Shown: piece after piece, positions 35,835 to 45,001 of the stretch
Layout of the letters: each line of letters begins with the position of its first letter
Numbering within the stretch: position 1 is the stretch's first letter
Source of the DNA: Streptomyces caatingaensis
Lineage (GTDB): Bacteria; Actinomycetota; Actinomycetes; Streptomycetales; Streptomycetaceae
Reading direction: 5' to 3'
NCBI RefSeq assembly: GCF_001187435.1
Contig: NZ_LFXA01000002.1
Coordinates: 620,001-684,000, forward strand
DNA: 64,000 nucleotides
Translations under genes and position numbers: made by a program
Notes under the pieces: model-generated
Seen by the model: only the letters and a program-made list of their open reading frames with translations
Databases searched by the model: none
Told to the model about the DNA's origin: nothing

Positions 35835-36170
35835 TCAGCGGCGGATCGTCAGCGTCAGGGCGGGTGACGAGCGCCAGCCGCCGTCCGGGTCGCGGACCAG
35901 ATAGCTGACCCGCACCGTCCCCGGCGCCGGCTCCCCGACGGTGAACACCGTGCCGCCGCCCACCTCGTCCGCGCGCACCGCCCGCCGGTCGATCAGCGAG
36001 GTGCGCAACACGCCGGTGTCCCAGCGCAGTTGCACCTCGTCGCCCTGCGTCATCCGCGGGTACGGACCGACGCGCACGGTCAGCCGGGACGAGCCGTCGA
36101 GCACGACGGTGCCGTTCACCGCCCCGTCGACCGAGGGGGCGGCCAGCGGCACGACAGATGTCTCATTCAT
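35835..36170 (-). CDS. Hypothetical beta-strand-rich protein
   Basis: A 111-residue protein I do not recognise. It alternates hydrophobic and polar residues ([46 protein letters not shown]), suggesting an immunoglobulin-like beta sandwich. No signal peptide or Cys is present. The ATG at 36170 is preferred over the longer frame, whose extra residues are Arg/Pro-rich. It is convergent with icd. The last 15 bases before and after the stop region are duplicated 27 bases apart (GCGGATCGTCAG motif), perhaps a small local duplication. Confidence 0.6.
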   Translation of the reverse strand: MNETSVVPLAAPSVDGAVNGTVVLDGSSRLTVRVGPYPRMTQGDEVQLRWDTGVLRTSLIDRRAVRADEVGGGTVFTVGEPAPGTVRVSYLVRDPDGGWRSSPALTLTIRR

Positions 36171-36282
36171 GGTCCGGTGTCCTGTCCTCATGCGGTGTGC
36201 GTTGCCTTCCGGCGAGGGGAGGGGAGCAGACCGTAGCTCCATACGGCGGCGCGTACCAGACCGGCGGAGGACGGAACGCGCG

Positions 36283-36804
36283 TCAGGCCGGCGCCGGCCC
36301 CGCCCCCGCGGCCAGGGTCGCCGGCGCGTAGCCGAAGTCCGGCGGGACGGGCACGCCCAGCGAGCGGGCGATCGGCGCGATCATCGCCAGGTGGTGGACG
36401 GCGTGGTGCGAGACGAAGAGCAGCTCCCGGCCCACGGTCGAACGGGTGCGGGCCACGGCGCCGTCGGCACCGACGACGGTGAGCACCTCCACCGGGTAGC
36501 CCAGGGCGCGGGGCGGCATCGTGCTCACCCGCGTCCGGACGTTCGCCAGCCGGGCCAGCGCGGCCCCGCGGTCGCGCTCCAGCACCCCGCCGCGGGTGCG
36601 CCGGTCGTAGTCCACCGTGCCGCTGTCCGCGCCGGCGAGGATCGCGGAGTAGTGGTCCACGCAGTGGCGTACGTGGGGGGCGATGCCGCTGGCGTCCCGG
36701 GGCCGGTGGACGTACTGCGCGTCGGTGAGTATGCCGACCAACTCCTCCAGCCTGAGCAGCTGTTCGGCGGAGCGTTCGGTGACCGTGGCCGTGGGATCGT
36801 TCAA
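36283..36804 (-). CDS. DinB-like metal-binding protein
   Basis: A 173-residue four-helix-bundle protein of the DinB/YfiT type. The three metal-binding histidines are likely H in RHCVDHYSAI near residue 50 and the pair in SHHAVHHLAMI near residue 137. Some family members are thiol-S-transferases using bacillithiol or mycothiol, and a mycothiol link is plausible in Streptomyces but unproven. The gene is transcribed from 36804 with no obvious operon partner. Confidence 0.82.
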   Translation of the reverse strand: MNDPTATVTERSAEQLLRLEELVGILTDAQYVHRPRDASGIAPHVRHCVDHYSAILAGADSGTVDYDRRTRGGVLERDRGAALARLANVRTRVSTMPPRALGYPVEVLTVVGADGAVARTRSTVGRELLFVSHHAVHHLAMIAPIARSLGVPVPPDFGYAPATLAAGAGPAPA

Positions 36805-36924
36805 CGGCGGTGCTCGCTTTCTTCCGGAAGCTCCTCACGGTAGTGGGCCGTTCGGGCCGGACGGAGGGGTTCCGGGCCGGTGGGCGGGGCGCGCGGTGCC
36901 GCGCGGGGCGCTCACGGGGCCGGC

Positions 36925-37686
36925 TCACCGCCCGGACGGGACACCGTCTTCCGCCCGGATCGCGGCGGTGATCGCCGCCACCAGCGGCGCCGGGTCCGGC
37001 AGGAAGTAGAAGTGACCGCCGGACAGCGTCCGCACCCCGCGGAACCGGGTCGTCCGGGCCGCCCAGGTGGACATCAGGTGCGGGAGGGCGTACGGGTCCG
37101 CGTCCCCGGCGAAGGCGGACAGAGGGACGGGCAGCGGGGCGGCGTCGGCGCGCGGCCGCCAGCACTCGGCCAGGCGCAGGTCGGCGCGGAGGACGGGCTC
37201 CACCAGCCGCCACAGCTCCGGGTGTTCGAGGACCTCCCGCGGTGTGCCGCCCAGGTCCGCGACGGCCTCGCGCAGTTCCTCGGCCGGCAGGCCGAACCGC
37301 TGCTCGGCCCGCGGGTGGTGCTCGGGCGGGTTGAGGGCCGACAGCCCCAGCCAGCGCGGCAGCGGCAGGCCGCGGTCGCGCAGCGCGAGCGTCAGCTCGT
37401 AGGCGGTCAGGGCGCCCATGCTGTGCCCGAAGAGGGCGTACGGCGCCCCGAGATGGGGCCGCAGGTCGTCCAGGAACGTCTCCGCCAGCCCGTCCGCCGT
37501 GGTGTGCGCCCGGCCGGGCCGCGACGCCCTGCCGGGCGCCTCCAGCAGGCACAACTCCCACTCCGCCGGCAGCAGCCGGGCCCACGGCCGGTAGGTCAGG
37601 TGCGATCCGCCGGCGTGGTGCAGGACGAACAGCCGCAGTTCGGGGGCGGGGACGGGGCGGGGGCGGATGATCGGGTCGGTGCTCAC
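36925..37686 (-). CDS. Type II thioesterase (alpha/beta hydrolase)
   Basis: A 253-residue TEII-family hydrolase. The nucleophile motif GHSMGAL is near residue 92, the N-terminal LFVLHHAGGSHLTYRPW loop is typical, and the catalytic histidine is in LSGGHFYFL near residue 232 with an Asp before it (FAGDADPY). Such enzymes clear misprimed acyl groups from polyketide or nonribosomal peptide carrier proteins. No megasynthase gene is in this window, so it may serve a distant cluster or be an orphan. The GTG at 37686 is chosen because the longer frame reads through GC-repeat sequence. Confidence 0.9.
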   Translation of the reverse strand: MSTDPIIRPRPVPAPELRLFVLHHAGGSHLTYRPWARLLPAEWELCLLEAPGRASRPGRAHTTADGLAETFLDDLRPHLGAPYALFGHSMGALTAYELTLALRDRGLPLPRWLGLSALNPPEHHPRAEQRFGLPAEELREAVADLGGTPREVLEHPELWRLVEPVLRADLRLAECWRPRADAAPLPVPLSAFAGDADPYALPHLMSTWAARTTRFRGVRTLSGGHFYFLPDPAPLVAAITAAIRAEDGVPSGR

Positions 37687-37784
37687 GCCCCGGAGCGTAC
37701 TGAGCGTGTGTGCGCGGGGGTGCGGCGGGGCTTGTGCGCGGGCTTGGGCGCCGGGGTCTGCGCCTGGTGTGTTCCGTTGCCTCT

Positions 37785-38003
37785 CCCCGCCCCGCCCTTT
37801 CACCGTTTCCCAGGGGCTCCGCCCCTCCCCCCCCCCGCACCGCGCTCCGCGCGGACGGCGCGGGCTCCGCCCCTGCACCCCGAGCGGGCTCCGCTCCTGC
37901 ACCTACCGGGGGCTGTGCCCCCCCGGCGCTCCCTTCCGGGGCTCCGTCCCGGGCCCCGAACCGCGCTCCGCGCGGTTGTCCTCAAGCGCCGGACGGGCTG
38001 AAA
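37785..38003. repeat. GC-hairpin repeat island with 25-bp end motif
   Basis: The gene-free gap 37687-38003. It begins with the same 25-bp sequence found at 44213-44237 (starts CCCCGCCCCGCC, ends CACCGTTTC), then GGGGCTCCGCCCC-type hairpins, and ends in a hairpin GACGGGCTGAAA-N-CAGCCCGT that recurs at 44761-44787. That hairpin contains the stop codon of the ArsR-like gene and can end its transcript. Confidence 0.8.
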
Positions 38004-39014
38004 TCAGCCCGTGGGTGTGCCGTCCAGGAGGGCGCGGCCCAGGGGGGTCAGGGCGTGTCGTACGGATGAGCCGGTGCGGCGGGTGGTGAGGAGGCCCGCG
38101 GTGCGCAGGACGGTGGCGTGTTCGCTGGCGGAGGCGGGGGAGACGCCGGCGCGGCTGGCGAGGTCGGCGGTGCCGCCCTCCGTGGCGGCGGCGTCGAGGA
38201 CGCGGGCCCTGGTCCGGCCCAAGAGGGCCGTCAGGTGGGCGGGATGGCCCTCGTGCGGCCCGGCCGGGGGCGCGAGGACCGCCTGGTAGGCGGACAGTTC
38301 GCGGGCCACGGGGTAGCGCACCTCCAGCGGCGCGTCCGGGTCCGCGCTGTCGAGCCGGAAGACCGGGGCGGTCAGGAAGAACGTCGGCGTGAGCAGCACC
38401 CCCCGTCCCTCCAGCGGCAGATCGACGTCCATCGTGCAGGGCGCGTACAGGACCGGGGACTCCCAGCGCAGCGCGGGATGGAGCGTGGCGAGCAGGTGCT
38501 CGGCGCCGTGCTCGGCCATGACCCGCATCCGGTGCGCCCGGTCCGCCTGGACGCAGGCGGCCAGTTGCCGCCAGTACGGGGCGACGGCCGCGTCGTAGTA
38601 CGAGCGGAACGCGCGGTCGACGAGCCGGGCGGCGCCCCTGTCCCCGGAGTGCAGGTCGCCGATCCAGCGGGGCACCGAGGGCCGCCAGTCCTCGGCCACC
38701 GACAGGTCGGCCGCCCACACGTGCCGGGGCATGCTCCAGGTCGCCTCCAGGCTGTGCTCCAGCGACGTGGAGCCGCGCACCCGGATGAACGCCTCGGGCA
38801 CGTACTCGTCCAGCCCCGCCGGCGCCAGCTCCAGCAACGGCCGTACGACCGGGCTGAGTTCCCGCAGCGACCGCTGCCGCCACCCCTCAAGGGCGGGGGC
38901 GCCGCTGGTCTGGAGGAGCGGCAGGCTGAACGTCGCCTCGGCGAGCGGATCCGGCGTCGCCGTCAACCGCACCCGGCCGAGGTCCTCGGCGCTGAAGTGC
39001 AGACGCAGTGTCAC
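38004..39014 (-). CDS. ArsR-type helix-turn-helix regulator with DUF5937-like N-terminal domain
   Basis: A 336-residue regulator. The N-terminal two thirds (LRLHFSAEDLGRVRLTATPDP, then PLLQTSGAPAL) match the actinobacterial domain seen in ArsR-family proteins of this size. The C-terminal winged helix (LASRAGVSPASASEHATVLRTAGLL, then RTGSSVRHALTPLG) reads ArsR-like, at residues about 265-330. No metal-binding Cys pair is visible, so metal sensing is unlikely. The GTG at 39014 has GGAGG about 10 nt upstream. A paralogue is at 59158. An inverted repeat 60-95 bp upstream could be its own operator. Confidence 0.88.
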   Translation of the reverse strand: MTLRLHFSAEDLGRVRLTATPDPLAEATFSLPLLQTSGAPALEGWRQRSLRELSPVVRPLLELAPAGLDEYVPEAFIRVRGSTSLEHSLEATWSMPRHVWAADLSVAEDWRPSVPRWIGDLHSGDRGAARLVDRAFRSYYDAAVAPYWRQLAACVQADRAHRMRVMAEHGAEHLLATLHPALRWESPVLYAPCTMDVDLPLEGRGVLLTPTFFLTAPVFRLDSADPDAPLEVRYPVARELSAYQAVLAPPAGPHEGHPAHLTALLGRTRARVLDAAATEGGTADLASRAGVSPASASEHATVLRTAGLLTTRRTGSSVRHALTPLGRALLDGTPTG

Positions 39015-39076
39015 GGCTTTCGGGCCTCCGGCACGTAGGGGCGAAAGGAAGGGGCGGACATTGCGGGCGAAGCGCT

Positions 39077-39109
39077 GCTTACCGCTACTTGTCCCGCACG
39101 ATGGTAAGC
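39077..39109. promoter_or_regulatory. Inverted repeat upstream of the ArsR-like gene
   Basis: GCTTACC (39077-39083) and GGTAAGC (39103-39109) separated by 19 bases, in an AT-richer stretch, 63-95 bp upstream of the GTG. A plausible operator for the ArsR-like protein. The rest of the 353-bp gap (39015-39367) holds only the terminator at 39281-39326. Confidence 0.5.
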
Positions 39110-39280
39110 GTTCCCCCGCGCCCGTATTCGGCCAGGGCCGAACTCCTTTGCCCGGATCCGCCCCCGCCCCGCAGACTCCCTTGTCGGGCCGCACACCCCA
39201 GGCCCGTGCCGGGCGCCCGTCCGGCCGCCGCGGGGGGAACCGTGACACAGGCGGCGGGGGGAGACGCGCACCCGGCAGCA

Positions 39281-39326
39281 GCCGAAGGGCGCCGTTCCGT
39301 GTGGGGACGGAACGGCGCCCTTCGGC
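39281..39326 (-). terminator. Strong hairpin terminator after cbtA
   Basis: A perfect 20-bp stem (39281-39300 with 39307-39326) around a 6-base loop, 41 bp beyond the cbtA stop. No T-run. Confidence 0.85.
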
Positions 39327-39367
39327 GTGGAACGCGGGCCGGTGCGGGAGTCCGGCGCGGCCGGCGG

Positions 39368-40078
39368 TCAGCCGGTGTCCAGGGCCCGTTCCGCCGCCTC
39401 CCCGAAGAGGACCCCGAACGCCGCCCACAGCGTGCTCGGGACGGCCAGGGCCGCGAGGCGGAAGCGCCAGAGGGTGTCGGCCGGGAAGTCCTCCGGGACC
39501 TCGTCGACCGCGGGCAGGAAGGCGAAGGCCAGGGCGAGCGCGGCGACCAGGACCGCCGTGGCGGCGATCGTCGCGTACCAGGGGCCGAGGCGGGGGGACA
39601 GCCCGCGGCGCAGGAGGAGGGCGCCGGAGGAGAGCAGGACGCTCAGGGCGATCATCAGGAAGTAGAGCGCCGTGCGCCGGCCGATGGTGTCCGGCTCGCC
39701 CACCGAGGGCGGATTCGCCGGGTACTTGAGGAACGGGATGACGTGGAGGGTGAGCAGCGCCCCCGCGGAGAGCAGGACCGCCGTGGCCCGGGGCCCGAGG
39801 GGGCCGGCGCGCCCCAGGAGGGCGCAGTAGGCCAGGGCCGCGACCCCGCCGAGGGCGAGCGCCTCGACGAGGACGCCCGTGGCGAGGCCGGCCGACGACT
39901 GGAGGGAACGGGAGACGAGTCCGGCGCCGTGCTCGTGGGTGTGGGCGTCCTCGAAGGAGATCGCCGCGTCCACCTGGGGCTCGCCCAGGAAGTAGGCCAC
40001 GGTCAGGGCGAACAGCCCGGCGGCCAGGCCCGCGAGCAGACCGCGGACGAGCAGCGGGCGTACGGGGACGGATCGCAT
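39368..40078 (-). CDS. cbtA: CbtA-family cobalt transporter subunit
   Basis: A 236-residue membrane protein with about six helices, matching CbtA, the larger subunit of a putative cobalt uptake system. HTHEHG near residue 45, between the first two helices, is a likely metal site. The ATG at 40078 begins the family N terminus (RSVPVRPLLVRGLLAG). It follows cbtB by 17 bp and both lie behind a cobalamin riboswitch, so cobalt uptake should be shut off when B12 is plentiful. A 20-bp-stem terminator follows. Confidence 0.9.
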   Translation of the reverse strand: MRSVPVRPLLVRGLLAGLAAGLFALTVAYFLGEPQVDAAISFEDAHTHEHGAGLVSRSLQSSAGLATGVLVEALALGGVAALAYCALLGRAGPLGPRATAVLLSAGALLTLHVIPFLKYPANPPSVGEPDTIGRRTALYFLMIALSVLLSSGALLLRRGLSPRLGPWYATIAATAVLVAALALAFAFLPAVDEVPEDFPADTLWRFRLAALAVPSTLWAAFGVLFGEAAERALDTG

Positions 40079-40095
40079 GCGCGCGCCTCCCCGGC

Positions 40096-40311
40096 TCAGT
40101 GGCACGGGAACCCGAGCAGATGGCGCGCGTCGTGGACCCACTCGTGGACGCCCGCCCCGGAGAACACCGAGGACGCGCCCTGCTCGGCGCCGACGAAGTA
40201 GAGCAGGACCAGGGCGAGCAGGCCGACGAGCAGGGCCCAGGGGGCCAGGGACCTGGCGGATGCGGGGGTGACGACGGGAGCGGCGGGGCTGGTGGGGGCG
40301 GAGTGTGCCAT
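40096..40311 (-). CDS. cbtB: CbtB-type small cobalt transporter subunit
   Basis: A 71-residue protein with one membrane helix (APWALLVGLLALVLLYFVGA) followed by the CbtB histidine motif HEWVHDARHLLGFPCH at the very C terminus, a likely cobalt ligand set. The ATG at 40311 is chosen, since upstream sequence is the riboswitch region. It is the first gene of the cbtBA operon. Confidence 0.92.
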   Translation of the reverse strand: MAHSAPTSPAAPVVTPASARSLAPWALLVGLLALVLLYFVGAEQGASSVFSGAGVHEWVHDARHLLGFPCH

Positions 40312-40337
40312 GGCCGAAACCTCCTGGAAGAACGCGT

Positions 40338-40460
40338 CCTCGGGGCCGGGGGACGACGAGGTGCGGGTCCGACTCTCACGGTGGCGCGACCGTGCCGGGG
40401 TTCCACCGGCTTCCGCCACCCGTCGTCAGTGTCCCGGCGACCGTACCGTTTGAGACACCG
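40338..40460 (-). promoter_or_regulatory. Cobalamin riboswitch upstream of cbtBA
   Basis: Read on the minus strand, the conserved core GGAAGCCGGTGGAACCCCGG is followed by CGGTCGCGCCACCGTGA and then the B12-box-like AGAGTCGGACC. These match the order and spacing of adenosylcobalamin riboswitches. Boundaries are approximate. It lies 27-149 nt upstream of the cbtB ATG. Confidence 0.82.
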
Positions 40461-40544
40461 CCCGGCCATGGGCGGCGGAACGCGCACCAGCGCACACGGA
40501 GGCGCCAAGTCACCGGCCGTGCGAGGCCGGAGAGGGGGGACGGG

Positions 40545-41111
40545 ATGACGGTACGGGTGCTGCTCATGACGCCGGTGACGGGGACGGGACGGGGTGCGCG
40601 CTTCGGTGACGACGAGGCGCCGGACGACGCCGCCCTGCGGTCCGCGCGGGCGGTCGCGGCCCGGCTGCCCGGCCGTACGCGGGCGTACGCCGCCCCCGGG
40701 GCGTGCTGCCGCGCCACGGCCGGCGCCCTGGGAGTGCACGCCGTGCCAGCACGCGAGTTGGCCGACCTCGACACGGGACGCTGGCGGGGCCGGGAGCCCG
40801 ACGAGGTGGCGGCGGCCGAACCGGCCGCCCTGGCCGCCTGGTTGTCCGACCCGGCGGCGGCCCCGCACGGCGGCGAGTCGGTCCTCGCCCTGGCCGCCCG
40901 GACGACGAGGTGGCTCGCGGCGCAGGCCGGAGCGGGCGGCCGCGTGCTCGCCGTCGTCCCGCAGGCCGTCGTCCGGGCCGCCGTCGTGGGCGCGTTGGAG
41001 CTGCCGCCGGCCGTCTTCTGGCGGCTGGACGTGCCGCCGCTGTCGGCCACCGAGCTCACCGGCCGCGCCGGGCGGTGGAACTGGCGCTGCGCGCGCCTGC
41101 CGGAGGACTGA
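40545..41111 (+). CDS. Degenerate histidine-phosphatase-like protein (CobC-like)
   Basis: A 188-residue protein with the outline of an alpha-ribazole phosphatase (CobC): [17 protein letters not shown] near residue 77 and [16 protein letters not shown] near 110. The catalytic parts are absent. The usual RHG-E motif is replaced by [16 protein letters not shown], and the second histidine motif by [13 protein letters not shown]. It is therefore probably inactive as a phosphatase, perhaps a binding or regulatory protein. It is divergent from the riboswitch-controlled cbtBA operon, which supports a cobalamin connection. GGGGGGA precedes the ATG. Confidence 0.8.
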   Translation: MTVRVLLMTPVTGTGRGARFGDDEAPDDAALRSARAVAARLPGRTRAYAAPGACCRATAGALGVHAVPARELADLDTGRWRGREPDEVAAAEPAALAAWLSDPAAAPHGGESVLALAARTTRWLAAQAGAGGRVLAVVPQAVVRAAVVGALELPPAVFWRLDVPPLSATELTGRAGRWNWRCARLPED

Positions 41112-41195
41112 GGGCCCCGGCGGCGCCGCCGTCCGCCGGGTGTTCGCCCGCCGGTCGCCGGGCGTTCGCGGAAAATGGCGGGAAGCGACTGTTGA

Positions 41196-41274
41196 TGGCA
41201 CTCAGTGCCACTGCCACAGTCGTGGTGTGGCTCGTCGGAGTCCGGCCGCGCTCATCTGAACTACCGCTCGGTAG
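41196..41274 (+). promoter_or_regulatory. Two palindromes in the aceA leader
   Basis: TGGCACTCAGTGCCA (41196-41210) overlaps TTGATG, a -35-like box at 41192. CTACCGCTCGGTAG (41261-41274) is a perfect dyad of the kind bound by TetR-family regulators. They are the likely control sites for isocitrate lyase; neither adjoining gene is a regulator. Confidence 0.6.
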
Positions 41275-41350
41275 ACGGGACTTCGCGCGCCACCCGCCGG
41301 CAGGCGGCAGCACGACGAACGTGAAGGTCGACGCGAACCGGGAGACGGTC

Positions 41351-42631
<1,281 letters not shown>

Positions 42632-42669
42632 GCCCGAGCCGGCGGACCGGTCACCCCCAGGAGACGACC

Positions 42670-44202
42670 ATGGCAGCACCCACCCTCACCCCGACCGTCC
42701 ACCTCCTCGGCGACCGGCCCGCCCGCTCCGACGAGGTCCTCACCCCCGAAGCCGTCGAATTCGTCGCCCGCCTCGACGCGGCCTTCGCCGGCCGCCGGGC
42801 CGCGCTCCTGTCCGAACGGCGGCACCGGGCCGCCCTGCTGGCCGGCGGCGGGGCCCTCGACCTCGTACCGGCCACCGCCGCCGTCCGCGCCGACCCGTCC
42901 TGGCGCGTCGCCCCGCCCGCCCCCGGACTGGCCGACCGCCGCGTCGAGATCACCGGCCCGCCCACCCGGCAGGGCGCCGACCGGGCCCTCGCCTCCGGCG
43001 CGCCCGTGTGGGTCGCCGACTTCGCGGACGGCATGGCGCCCGTCTGGAGCCGGGCCGTCGAGGGCCAGGCGCACGTCCTGGCGTCCCCCCTGACGGTCCT
43101 CGTCCGCCCGCGCGGCTGGCACCTCACCGAACGGCACCTGCTCGTCGCCGGCCGTCCGGCCGCGGCCGCCCTCGTCGACGCCGGCCTGTACCTCTACCAC
43201 CGGGCCCGGCGGGGGAGCGGCGGACCGCCCGGGCCGTACTTCTGCCTCCCCCAGGTGGAGAACCACCTGGAGGCGCGGCTGTGGAACGACGTCTTCTCCT
43301 TCGCCGAGGAACAGCTCGGCCTGCCGTACGGCACGGTCCGTGCCACCGTCCCCGTCGAAACGATCGGCGCCGCCTTCGAGATGGAGGAGATCCTCTACGA
43401 ACTGCGGTCGCGCGCGGCCGGGTTGGCCGCCGATCCCCGGCGGTACCTCGCCGGTGTCGTCCGGGCCTTCCCGCACCGGCCGGACTTCCTGCTGCCCGAC
43501 CGCGGCAAGGTCACCATGACCGCGCCGTTCCTGCGCGCCTGCACCGAGCTGCTCGTCCGCACCTGTCACCGGCGCGGCACCCACGCGATCGGGGCCCCCG
43601 CCCCGCAGGTGCCCGGCGCCGACGCGGCGGCGCGCGAGGCCGTCCTCGCGCGGGTGCGCTGCGACAAGGAGCGCGAGGCGGAGGACGGTTTCGACGGCTC
43701 CCGCGTCGCCCACCCCGACCTCGTCCCCGTCTGCCGGGCCTCCTTCGACTCCGTCCTCGGCGGCCGGCCCCACCAGCTCGAACGCACCCGGGAGGACGTC
43801 CACGTCACCTCCTCCGCCCTCCTCTCCGTCCCGCGCAGCAGCGGCCGGCCCACCGAACTGGGCGTCCGCACCGCCCTGTCCGTCGCCCTGCGCTGCGGCG
43901 ACTCCTGGCTCCGCGGCGGCACCTCCGTCCTCCGCCACGGCCTCGTCGAGGACGCCGCCACGGCGGAGACGGCCCGCTGCCAGGTCTGGCAGTGGCTCCG
44001 CCACGACGTCGTCTCCCCGGCGGCGGTCCTGCGCCTCCTCGCGGAGGAGGCCGCCGCCCTGACGGCCGAACAGCCGCTCTCCCGGGCCGAGCAGGCCCGC
44101 CACATCGTCGCCCGCACCGTCCTCGGCCCCGAGCCCCCCGGCCCCTTCACCCCCGACTTCACACCCCCGGCCGACGCCCGCCGCAACCCCCCACCGCCGT
44201 GA
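42670..44202 (+). CDS. aceB: Malate synthase A-like protein lacking a predicted Mg ligand
   Basis: A 510-residue malate synthase A homologue. It retains RPRGWHL (R146), Glu230 in TVPVETIGAAFEMEEILYEL, NHLEARLWNDVFSF and EDAATAE with Asp428. These match the glyoxylate/acetyl-CoA site of E. coli malate synthase A (Arg166, Glu250 and Asp447 as I recall). The residue 28 positions after Glu230, where the second Mg ligand (Asp278) should be, is Arg258: the usual GRWDYIF stretch reads DPRRYLA. Either the enzyme is inactive, uses another ligand, or has a changed reaction. AGGAGA lies before the ATG; it is an operon with aceA. Confidence 0.9.
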   Translation: MAAPTLTPTVHLLGDRPARSDEVLTPEAVEFVARLDAAFAGRRAALLSERRHRAALLAGGGALDLVPATAAVRADPSWRVAPPAPGLADRRVEITGPPTRQGADRALASGAPVWVADFADGMAPVWSRAVEGQAHVLASPLTVLVRPRGWHLTERHLLVAGRPAAAALVDAGLYLYHRARRGSGGPPGPYFCLPQVENHLEARLWNDVFSFAEEQLGLPYGTVRATVPVETIGAAFEMEEILYELRSRAAGLAADPRRYLAGVVRAFPHRPDFLLPDRGKVTMTAPFLRACTELLVRTCHRRGTHAIGAPAPQVPGADAAAREAVLARVRCDKEREAEDGFDGSRVAHPDLVPVCRASFDSVLGGRPHQLERTREDVHVTSSALLSVPRSSGRPTELGVRTALSVALRCGDSWLRGGTSVLRHGLVEDAATAETARCQVWQWLRHDVVSPAAVLRLLAEEAAALTAEQPLSRAEQARHIVARTVLGPEPPGPFTPDFTPPADARRNPPPP

Positions 44203-44212
44203 GGGCATTGCC

Positions 44213-44891
44213 CCCCGCCCCGCCCTTTCACCGTTTCCCCGGGGGCTCCGCCCCTGGGTTACCCCGGAGCGGGGGCCGCGCTCCCGCGCGGGGGCGGGGC
44301 TTCGCCCCTGCACCCCACCGGGGCTTCGCCCCTGGACCCCGGGCGGGGCTGCGCCCCTGGGCCACCTTGGGGCGGGGGGCCGTGTTCCCGCGTGGGGGCG
44401 GGGCTTGGCCCCTGGGTCACCCCGGGGTGGGGGGCGCGCTCCTGCGCGGGGCGGGGGGCTTCGCCCCCGCACCCCCTGGACCCGGGCGGGGGTCCACCCT
44501 GCACTCCGCCGGGCTGCGCGTTCTTGGGCCCGGGCGGGGCTTCGCCCCTGCGTCCGACGGGGCGCCGTCCCCTGGGCCGCCGGGCGGGCTTTCGCCCTTG
44601 CGCTCCACCGGGGCTCCGCCCCGTGACCCCCCGTGGGGGGCCGGCCCTTGACCCCCCGTGGGGGGCCGGCCCTTGACCCCCTGGGGGGGCCGGCCCTTGA
44701 CCCCCTGGGGGCCGCCCCTCGCCCCCCCATCGCGGCTCCGCCGCTCCCCACCCCAGCACCGCCGGACGGGCTGAAAGCAGCCCGTCCCGGGGGGCGCGCC
44801 GCCTGCGGGGCGAGCCGGGAACCCCGCGGCGGAGCCGCGTGGCACTCCCGCGCGGCAGCGCGGCGAGAAACGGTGAAAGGGCGGGGCGGGG
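44213..44891. repeat. 679-bp hairpin array bounded by perfect 25-bp inverted repeats
   Basis: The gene-free region 44203-45001. The left end (44213-44237, starting CCCCGCCCCGCC) and right end (44867-44891, ending GCGGGGCGGGG) are perfect 25-bp inverted repeats. The interior is crowded with GGGGCTTCGCCCC-type hairpins, the four-unit tandem at 44624-44719, and the hairpin GACGGGCTGAAAGCAGCCCGT at 44765. The left end is identical to 37785-37809. It has no coding sequence that I trust and looks like a MITE-like or REP-type island. Confidence 0.85.
44624..44719 (+). repeat. Four tandem hairpin units of 22-25 bp
   Basis: Units begin at 44624, 44649, 44674 and 44698, each TGACCCCC-GTG-GGGGG-CCGGCCCT or a shortened form. 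The first two are identical. Each unit is a self-complementary GACCCCC/GGGGGC stem. Confidence 0.9.
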
Positions 44892-45001
44892 GCGAAAACC
44901 GCACGGGCGTCGCGGTGGCGCGCGCGGAGTCTCTTGTCGGCTTGTGGTGCCTGTACGACGATGACGGCGCATGCTCCCGCGTGATCGAGGAGGCCGGCAT
45001 C

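Noticed and set aside
39281..39326. A small RNA gene at the 20-bp stem.
   Set aside because: Its position after cbtA is better explained by a terminator; no promoter is seen.
38004..41201. A 1065-codon frame joining the ArsR-like gene to upstream sequence.
   Set aside because: Conserved sequence begins at 39014; the rest runs antisense through cbt genes and the riboswitch.
44624..44719. CRISPR array.
   Set aside because: Units are contiguous hairpins without unique spacers and no cas genes are present.
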